Of a stretch of 64,000 nucleotides of DNA, positions 58,422 through 64,000 are shown one piece after another. Origin of the DNA: JAKAXS01 sp041940525. Lineage in GTDB: Bacteria; Pseudomonadota; Alphaproteobacteria; Rhizobiales; Hyphomicrobiaceae. Each line of letters begins with the position of its first letter. Within the stretch, counting starts at the first letter, position 1. The stretch covers positions 1 to 64,000 of the forward strand of contig JBGTSB010000005.1 of the NCBI GenBank assembly GCA_041940525.1, written 5' to 3'. The notes beneath the pieces are model-generated. The model ran no database searches and was not told the DNA's origin. It saw only the letters and a program-made list of their open reading frames with translations. The translations under genes and the position numbers were made by a program.

Positions 58422-60698
58422 TTACTGAACGCGGCGCGACTGAGGGCCGCCCGTATCGGCTTCGCTGCGCCGGGATCGCTCAGACGTCTTTTGCGACGTC
58501 TTGGGAACCTCCTCTGCCCGCGGCGGCAGAGCAGACAGACCATGCTTGATCTTCTTGCGCGTGTTGGCGGCATCTTCCGGCTCTGGCTTGAGCGACAAAG
58601 ACTGATCCCATTGGAACCGCGCTTCGCGCTCGCGCCCGACCCGCCAGAGAGCATCACCAAGGTGATCGTTTAAAACCGGGTCAGCTGGCTTTAGCTCAAC
58701 AGCGCGCTCCAAATAGTTCACCGCGTCCGTGAAGTTGCCCTGCTTGAAGTGCGCCCAGCCAAGACTATCGACGATGTAGCCGTCATCCGGCTTCAACGCC
58801 ACGGCCTTCTCGATCAACTCCATGCCTTCTGCGAGGTTGATGCCTTGATCGATCCAGGAATAGCCAAGGTAATTCAAGACAAGCGGTTGTTCAGGCACAA
58901 GCGCCAACGCCTGCTTGAGGTCCTTTTCCGCTGCCGGCCAATCTTTCAACCGCTCGTGACACGTGCCGCGCGCATAGAAATAGGCCCAATGCCGCCTCGT
59001 CGGCGGCTGCGGAATCATAGCGATCGCCTGATCGTAATATCCGGCCGCTTCCTTATAGTGCTTGCGCGCCCGCATGATGCTGCCTAACGCATCCAACACC
59101 TGCAGTTTGAGCGCGTCGTTCCGGGAAATTTTCGGCGTGGCCTGTTCCACCACCGGCTCTTCCACCGCTGGCCCGGCCTCCGCGAACTGCTCGCCAGTCT
59201 CCGGCTCGATACCAAGGATCATTCCGAAGGTCTCTGGCCCAACCAAACCATCGGCCTGCAGTTGCTTGTTACGCTGGAACTGGAGCACAGCGTCGCGTGT
59301 GCGCTCGCCAAATGCACCGTCCGGTGCACCGACATCATAGCCAAGCTGCGCCAACGCCTCTTGCAACATCATCACACGGTCGTCGCTATCGCCAAGCTTC
59401 AACGGCTCCTCGGGCGAAGGAACTTCGACGCTCGTCAAATCCGCATCGTCAACTTCCTCAAGCCCGCTGGCGTCACCATCGGCCTGAGCCTCGGGCGCGG
59501 AAGCAGGCATAGGCATCGGTGTGGTCTCCGGCTCGTCGCCGTTTTCCATCTTGGCTTCCAACAGAGCCAATAGCGTCGTGCGCGCCTCGTCGACCTTATC
59601 GAGCGAATTGAGATTGAACGCCTTGCGGATGCCGACGGCCTGAGCCAGAGGGCTCGTTGCCGGAATGCGGTCGTAGGTGTCTATCGCCGCTTCATAGCGC
59701 TTCTTCGATTCCTCCGCCCCCGCCAGCGCGACGAGCGCCAGCTGGTGATCAGGCTTCACGAACAGCGCCATCTGTAAGTACGCAACACCGAGCGCCACGC
59801 CGCCTTCGCTCGCCAGTGCTTCGCCCAAACCGTAGAAGACCTCCGCCAATCCTTCGGCGGGCGTCTTGACCAGCAGCTCAAACTCCGAACCCGACTTCTT
59901 CAGCCGGTCGTTGAGTTCAATTGCCATCGGATGCGGATCACCTTTCACCTTGGAAAGGTACTCGGCCATGATCGAGCGTGCCTTGGCTATGTTCCCGGAA
60001 CGGGCAACATGAACCACATACGCCATCGTCGGGCGCAAAGCCTTGCTATCCTGCGCGAACACACCACGATAGGCCGACAGCGCCTCATTTAACTTGCCGC
60101 CAATCTCCGTCATCAAGGCCCGTTGGAAGCGAACGTAGTTCTTCGCCCAGTCAGCCTGCCGGGCGGCATCAGCCAGGCGCGTCGCCCCGCGAACATCCCC
60201 TTCGGCAACCTTCACCCATCCGCTCGCGATCGCGGCCGTCAGCTGACCAAGTGGGTTGGTAGCCGCCGCGTTGAAGTGCTTCTCAGCTTCCGGGAACGAC
60301 TTCTTCTTGAACGATTCCAACCCAAGCAGCAGATGACCGATGCGGTGTGAGGGCTCAATCGCAACGAGCTTTTCGGAGAGTTCAATCGCCGGCTCATAGC
60401 GGCCGCTCGAAAGTTCGAGCAACAGGGCCTGCTCCAAAAGGACGCCATTGCCGGGATCGCGCGCCAGCGCATTTCGATAAAAGATCGCGGCGCTTTCCTG
60501 GTCGTTCAACTTCTTCGCCAAACGGCCGGCCAGATAGCTGCCAACCAGCGAATGCGTTCGCACGACCTGATTAGCGGGGCGCTGATCATCGCCTGCCGTC
60601 TCGGCCCACACCCCTCGCTGACCGGCGGAAAATGCCAAGCAAATCCCGAGAGCTATTGCGGAAACGCGGAGCGTGTGACGGGCAGCGATAGCGTGCAT
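58422..60698 (-). CDS. TPR protein with inserted peptidoglycan-binding domain
   Basis: Exported protein of about 758 residues. A signal peptide (VSAIALGICLAFSAGQRGVWA) is followed by tetratricopeptide repeats across about 60-385, an acidic/Pro linker, then a PG_binding_1 domain near 435-496 (LKLGDSDDRVMMLQEALAQLG, GAFGERTRDAVLQFQRNKQL, DGLVGPETFGMIL), then further TPRs (about 530-730). The ATG at 60698 has AGGA 8 bases upstream; a GTG 24 bases earlier is possible. Rhizobial TPR proteins next to ispE usually lack this inserted domain (from memory). It could tether a protein complex to the cell wall. Confidence 0.88.
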   Translation of the reverse strand: MHAIAARHTLRVSAIALGICLAFSAGQRGVWAETAGDDQRPANQVVRTHSLVGSYLAGRLAKKLNDQESAAIFYRNALARDPGNGVLLEQALLLELSSGRYEPAIELSEKLVAIEPSHRIGHLLLGLESFKKKSFPEAEKHFNAAATNPLGQLTAAIASGWVKVAEGDVRGATRLADAARQADWAKNYVRFQRALMTEIGGKLNEALSAYRGVFAQDSKALRPTMAYVVHVARSGNIAKARSIMAEYLSKVKGDPHPMAIELNDRLKKSGSEFELLVKTPAEGLAEVFYGLGEALASEGGVALGVAYLQMALFVKPDHQLALVALAGAEESKKRYEAAIDTYDRIPATSPLAQAVGIRKAFNLNSLDKVDEARTTLLALLEAKMENGDEPETTPMPMPASAPEAQADGDASGLEEVDDADLTSVEVPSPEEPLKLGDSDDRVMMLQEALAQLGYDVGAPDGAFGERTRDAVLQFQRNKQLQADGLVGPETFGMILGIEPETGEQFAEAGPAVEEPVVEQATPKISRNDALKLQVLDALGSIMRARKHYKEAAGYYDQAIAMIPQPPTRRHWAYFYARGTCHERLKDWPAAEKDLKQALALVPEQPLVLNYLGYSWIDQGINLAEGMELIEKAVALKPDDGYIVDSLGWAHFKQGNFTDAVNYLERAVELKPADPVLNDHLGDALWRVGREREARFQWDQSLSLKPEPEDAANTRKKIKHGLSALPPRAEEVPKTSQKTSERSRRSEADTGGPQSRRVQ

Positions 60699-60905
60699 CA
60701 AATATGTCCTGTCAGATGACACCAGACCCAGGATATAAATCCTTCATGAAGGCCGACAGTAGCGCACAAGCCGCTACCTTGGCCACCAGACAATAACAAC
60801 TGTTACCGCAATTTTATGTCCATCGGCTGGAAAATCGCCCGTCCGCTTTTCCGCTGCGCTTACCGGCGGTTAGCAGCCTAACCTAGCCGCTTAGAGATGC
60901 ACCGG

Positions 60906-62612
60906 TCACATGCCTGAATAATTCGGCCCGCCGCCGCCCTCAGGGCAAACCCAATTGATGTTCTGACTGGGATCCTTGATATCGCAAGTTTTGCAGTGCA
61001 CGCAGTTCTGCGCGTTGATCTGGAACTTCGGCGGCTCGTTGCCTTCCTGGACCACCTCGTAAACTGCGGCCGGACAATAACGCTGCGCCGGCTCGGCCCA
61101 TTTCGGCAGGTTGACCTCGATAGGAATGCTCGGATCGGCAAGCTTCAGATGGACCGGCTGATCTTCCTCATGGTTCGTTGCCGAGAAGGACACGTTCGTC
61201 AGCTTGTCGAAGGTCAAAACCCCGTCCGGCTTCGGATAGTCGATCCGCTTACACTTGTCGGCTGGCTTCAAAGACGCGAAGTCTGGCTTGCCATGGCCCA
61301 GAGTGAAACCAAACCCGACACCTTTGATGATCGTATTCATCCACATGTCTAGCCCGCCGAGCGCAATACCCAGCACCGTGCCGAAGCGGGACCATAACGG
61401 CTTGGCGTTGCGCACACGCTTAAGGTCATCCGCGATAGGTCCAGAACGAACGCCGTCTTCGTAGCTGACGAGCTCATCGTGCGACCGCCCGTCCTTGATA
61501 GCGGCGAAAGCAGCCTCAGCGGCTTCGATGCCGGACAACATGGCGTTATGACTGCCCTTGATCCTCGGCACGTTCATAAAGCCGGCGGAACAGCCCAAGA
61601 GAGCCCCGCCCGGGAACGTCAGCTTCGGAATGGATTGCCAGCCGCCTTCCGTCAGCGCACGCGCGCCATAGGCAATACGCTTGCCGCCTTCGAATGTCGG
61701 GGCGATATCCGGATGAGTTTTGAACCGCTGGAACTCATCGTACGGCGACAGATACGGATTCTCGTAATTGAGATGAAGCACGAAACCAACTGACACCAGG
61801 TTCTCTCCGTAGTGGTAGAGGAACGTGCCGCCGCCCGTGCGGTTGTTCAACGGCCAGCCAAACGAATGTTGAACCAATCCAGGCTGGTGCTTTTCCGGTT
61901 TGACTTCCCAAAGCTCTTTCAAACCGATGCCGTACTTCTGCGGTTCGTGTCCTTCATCCAGTTTGAAGTCGCGGATCAACTGTTTGCTCAAAGAGCCGCG
62001 CGCACCCTCCGCGATCAGCGTATACTTGCCTCGAAGCTCCATGCCGCGAACAAAGTTATCGGTCGGATTGCCATCGCGCCCAACACCCATGTCACCCGTG
62101 GCGACACCAACGACAGCACCGTTTTCGTCCTTGAGATACTCAGCGGCCGCGAAGCCCGGATAGATCTCGATTTCCAATTCGGCCGCCTGTTCGCCAAGCC
62201 AGCGCACGACATCACCCAAAGAGACGATGTAATTGCCGTGATTGTTCATCAACGGCGGCATGAAGATATTCGGCAAACGCAACCGGCCGGCGGCACCCAA
62301 ATAATAGAAGCGATCGTCTTTAACCGGCGTCGTTATCGGCGCGCCCTTATCCTTCCAGTCAGGGATAAGGCTGTTCAGGCCGGATGGGTCGATAACAGCG
62401 CCCGACAAAATGTGCGCGCCGACCTCAGAGCCCTTTTCAAGAACAACGACCGACAGCTCTTCGCCAGCCTCATTTGCAAGCTGCTTAAGCCGGATTGCCG
62501 CTGATAGTCCGGCTGGACCCGCGCCAACCACGACCACGTCAAAATCCATGGACTCCCGCTCAGGCAGTTCGTCCTGACCTGCGGCTCCGCCAGCCGCCGC
62601 TTGCTCCGCCAT
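60906..62612 (-). CDS. Electron transfer flavoprotein-ubiquinone oxidoreductase
   Basis: Membrane-associated enzyme of 568 residues carrying electrons from ETF, used by acyl-CoA and amino-acid dehydrogenases, to ubiquinone. The FAD-binding GAGPAGLSAAIRL is near residue 30. The conserved GSHNAMLSGIEAAEAAF lies mid-protein, and the C-terminal [4Fe-4S] ligands are in CPAAVYEV and CVHCKTCDIKDP, with WVCPEGGGGP at the end. No electron transfer flavoprotein genes lie nearby. It is divergent from the uracil-DNA glycosylase gene. Confidence 0.96.
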   Translation of the reverse strand: MAEQAAAGGAAGQDELPERESMDFDVVVVGAGPAGLSAAIRLKQLANEAGEELSVVVLEKGSEVGAHILSGAVIDPSGLNSLIPDWKDKGAPITTPVKDDRFYYLGAAGRLRLPNIFMPPLMNNHGNYIVSLGDVVRWLGEQAAELEIEIYPGFAAAEYLKDENGAVVGVATGDMGVGRDGNPTDNFVRGMELRGKYTLIAEGARGSLSKQLIRDFKLDEGHEPQKYGIGLKELWEVKPEKHQPGLVQHSFGWPLNNRTGGGTFLYHYGENLVSVGFVLHLNYENPYLSPYDEFQRFKTHPDIAPTFEGGKRIAYGARALTEGGWQSIPKLTFPGGALLGCSAGFMNVPRIKGSHNAMLSGIEAAEAAFAAIKDGRSHDELVSYEDGVRSGPIADDLKRVRNAKPLWSRFGTVLGIALGGLDMWMNTIIKGVGFGFTLGHGKPDFASLKPADKCKRIDYPKPDGVLTFDKLTNVSFSATNHEEDQPVHLKLADPSIPIEVNLPKWAEPAQRYCPAAVYEVVQEGNEPPKFQINAQNCVHCKTCDIKDPSQNINWVCPEGGGGPNYSGM

Positions 62613-62751
62613 TTATTCCGATCCCTTTAACGACTTACTTCCCGACATCTACACTATAGCGATTAGGTCGCATTGCGCACCGCCGTCAAGTCGCACCACG
62701 AAACCCGCCAACGCCTTTGGCTAACGCGCCCAAACCGACTATGTTGCATGC

Positions 62752-63642
62752 ATGCGCCAAGATGAAGCTCAGATAGAAGGCCTCAAAGCCCTGCTCGACT
62801 GGTATCGGGACGTGGGCGCGGACGAAGCCGTCAGCGAAACCGCGATCGATTGGCTTGCTCAGGGACGACAAGCGCCCGGAGCGGAACTGCGCGAGCGGTT
62901 GCGCCAATCGACTGAGCCCACAGCTATCCCGCAGCAAGCGCAACCTTCCACCATACGCGGTGCGCCACCAGCCGGCAGACTGGCACCCGCGCCTCAAAAC
63001 CGAGCTCCGGCCCCCGCACGGGACTTCCCATCGCAACCACCAGACAAATCGCAATCCCAAGCCCGAGACGCCGCCTCGAACGCGGCCTCGCTGAAAGAGC
63101 TGGAAGATGCGCTTCGCGCTTTCGATGGCTGCGGCCTGAAAGCCACCGCCAAAAATCTCTGCCTCTATCGCGGGGCGCAACAAGCACGCATCATGGTCAT
63201 CGGCGAAGCGCCAGGCCGCGACGAGGACCTGCAAGGCAAACCATTCGTCGGCCTCGCGGGTCAGCTGCTCGACAAAATGCTCGCCGCCATCGGCCTGGAT
63301 GAAACAAACGTCCACATCACAAACATTGTTTATTGGCGCCCTCCAGGAAACCGCACGCCAACACCGCAGGAGGCACTCGTCTGCCGGCCCTTCCTCGAAC
63401 GACAGATCGCACTTGTAGATCCCGAATTCATCATTCCGCTGGGCGGAGCCGCGGCCAAAAACCTGCTGAACGCCTCCGAGGGGATTATGCGCCTGCGCGG
63501 CAAATGGCGGAAACAGGAGTTCGCCGGTCAAGAACGGCAAGTGCTAGCAACACTCCACCCTGCTTATCTGCTGCGTACGCCGGCCGCCAAACGGCTCGCC
63601 TGGCGCGATCTTCTGACGCTAAAGAATGCCCTAGCGTCATAA
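62752..63642 (+). CDS. Uracil-DNA glycosylase (family 4/5-like)
   Basis: Base-excision repair enzyme of 296 residues. Motif A GEAPGRDEDLQGKPFVGLAGQLLD and motif C ATLHPAYLLR are clear, with NIVYWRPPGNRTPTPQE between. The N-terminal ~100 residues (helix plus Pro/Ala/Gln-rich linker) are an alphaproteobacterial extension. Family-4 enzymes use four cysteines for a [4Fe-4S] cluster; by eye only three cysteines are seen (DGCGLK, NLCLYRG, ALVCRPF), so the cluster may be absent or altered. Confidence 0.92.
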   Translation: MRQDEAQIEGLKALLDWYRDVGADEAVSETAIDWLAQGRQAPGAELRERLRQSTEPTAIPQQAQPSTIRGAPPAGRLAPAPQNRAPAPARDFPSQPPDKSQSQARDAASNAASLKELEDALRAFDGCGLKATAKNLCLYRGAQQARIMVIGEAPGRDEDLQGKPFVGLAGQLLDKMLAAIGLDETNVHITNIVYWRPPGNRTPTPQEALVCRPFLERQIALVDPEFIIPLGGAAAKNLLNASEGIMRLRGKWRKQEFAGQERQVLATLHPAYLLRTPAAKRLAWRDLLTLKNALAS

Positions 63643-63747
63643 AGATCCGTTTACCCATTTTTCACTGCAATGACGTTTATGTTTGATCGGAAGATGCTGT
63701 CCGGCAATGAGTGAGCCAGCATCCAAGTTTCGTATGTAGACAATCCC

Positions 63748-64000
63748 ATGACCATCGACGCAACGATATCTGATAAAAATTCTCTGACGTACTTTCGGCC
63801 GGCGAAAGTCGTCTACGCCAGCGCTTCCGGTCCCCTAGACACCAGTGCCGCGGACGCTTGGCGGAAACTGCGCGCGTGGATGAAATCCCACGGCTTGAAA
63901 ATCGAAGACGTCGCCTTGGGCTTCGGCTTGTTACACCACGGCGGCGGTGGAGCACCTATCCGCTTCGACGCCTGCATCGACATGGAATATCAGGGTGACC
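63748..64000 (+). CDS. GyrI-like small-molecule-binding protein (partial)
   Basis: The first 84 residues of a gene cut by the window end. VVYASASGPLDTSAADAWRKLRAWMKSH and FGLLHHGGGGAPIRFDACIDM match the GyrI/AraC effector-binding domain (the RYDAC motif). No helix-turn-helix precedes it, so it is a stand-alone effector-binding protein of SbmC type, or a domain followed by something outside the window. Confidence 0.8.
   Translation, partial: MTIDATISDKNSLTYFRPAKVVYASASGPLDTSAADAWRKLRAWMKSHGLKIEDVALGFGLLHHGGGGAPIRFDACIDMEYQGD

Overview
The window looks like a chromosomal segment of an alphaproteobacterium, most likely order Hyphomicrobiales (Rhizobiales); this is inferred from gene content, not from a database search. 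Diagnostic genes are the cell-cycle regulator GcrA, the histidine phosphotransferase ChpT, the DnaA-like regulator HdaA, an RpoH with the alphaproteobacterial N-terminus, a DUF1134/EipA-like envelope protein, NnrU, and the conserved runs ppx-ppk1-hdaA-AI-2E permease-CDP-alcohol phosphatidyltransferase and purM-purN. Base composition is GC-rich, genes are closely packed on both strands, and ATGA start/stop overlaps are frequent (araC/prx, argD/argF, hslO/holC, purM/purN, glyQ/small membrane gene).

Layout. 0-3.4 kb: the N-terminal half of a DEAD-box helicase (cut by the window edge), an AraC-peroxiredoxin pair divergent from a Tat-exported metallo-beta-lactamase-fold hydrolase, and tRNA-Gln. 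3.6-9.7 kb: gcrA, the arginine genes argD-argF behind a leader with a terminator hairpin, an SMR pump, rluD and nnrU. 9.7-15.2 kb: a large L,D-transpeptidase, panB, a YfgM-like TPR protein and bamB. 15.2-15.9 kb: a non-coding island of two collinear repeat units, flanked by a 19-bp direct repeat that is also the 3' end of holC. 15.9-19.5 kb: holC-hslO divergent from rpoH-rlmJ (heat-shock and ribosome functions). 19.7-22.3 kb: a cold-shock protein and several small exported proteins of unknown function. 22.4-26.2 kb: the FetAB-type exporter, a lone receiver protein, chpT and cysQ.

26.3-33 kb is an envelope- and positioning-flavoured cluster: EipA-like protein, a long membrane-anchored coiled-coil protein, a second L,D-transpeptidase, small membrane proteins, and an orphan ParA/MinD-type ATPase with a small partner gene. 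33-41.7 kb: a CbpA-type J-protein, ppx-ppk1 (polyphosphate), hdaA (replication control), two membrane proteins and a DUF2066 protein. 41.9-49.8 kb: purM-purN, a cytochrome P450 with a DinB-fold protein, ndk, a GYF-domain membrane protein and an ABC-F ATPase. 50-64 kb: glycyl-tRNA synthetase (glyQ-glyS with a small membrane gene between them), dodecin, SppA, a TrmN6-like methyltransferase, ispB, ispE, a TPR protein carrying a peptidoglycan-binding domain, ETF-ubiquinone oxidoreductase, a uracil-DNA glycosylase and a truncated GyrI-like gene.

Most of the window is housekeeping. The parts that deserve attention are the repeat island next to holC, RNA structures that can mask ribosome-binding sites (rlmJ, cspA) or end transcription early (argD leader), the direct repeats upstream of rpoH, the unusual domain architectures of two envelope proteins, the ParA-partner pair, and the start of fetA. 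No insertion sequence, prophage or CRISPR array was seen.
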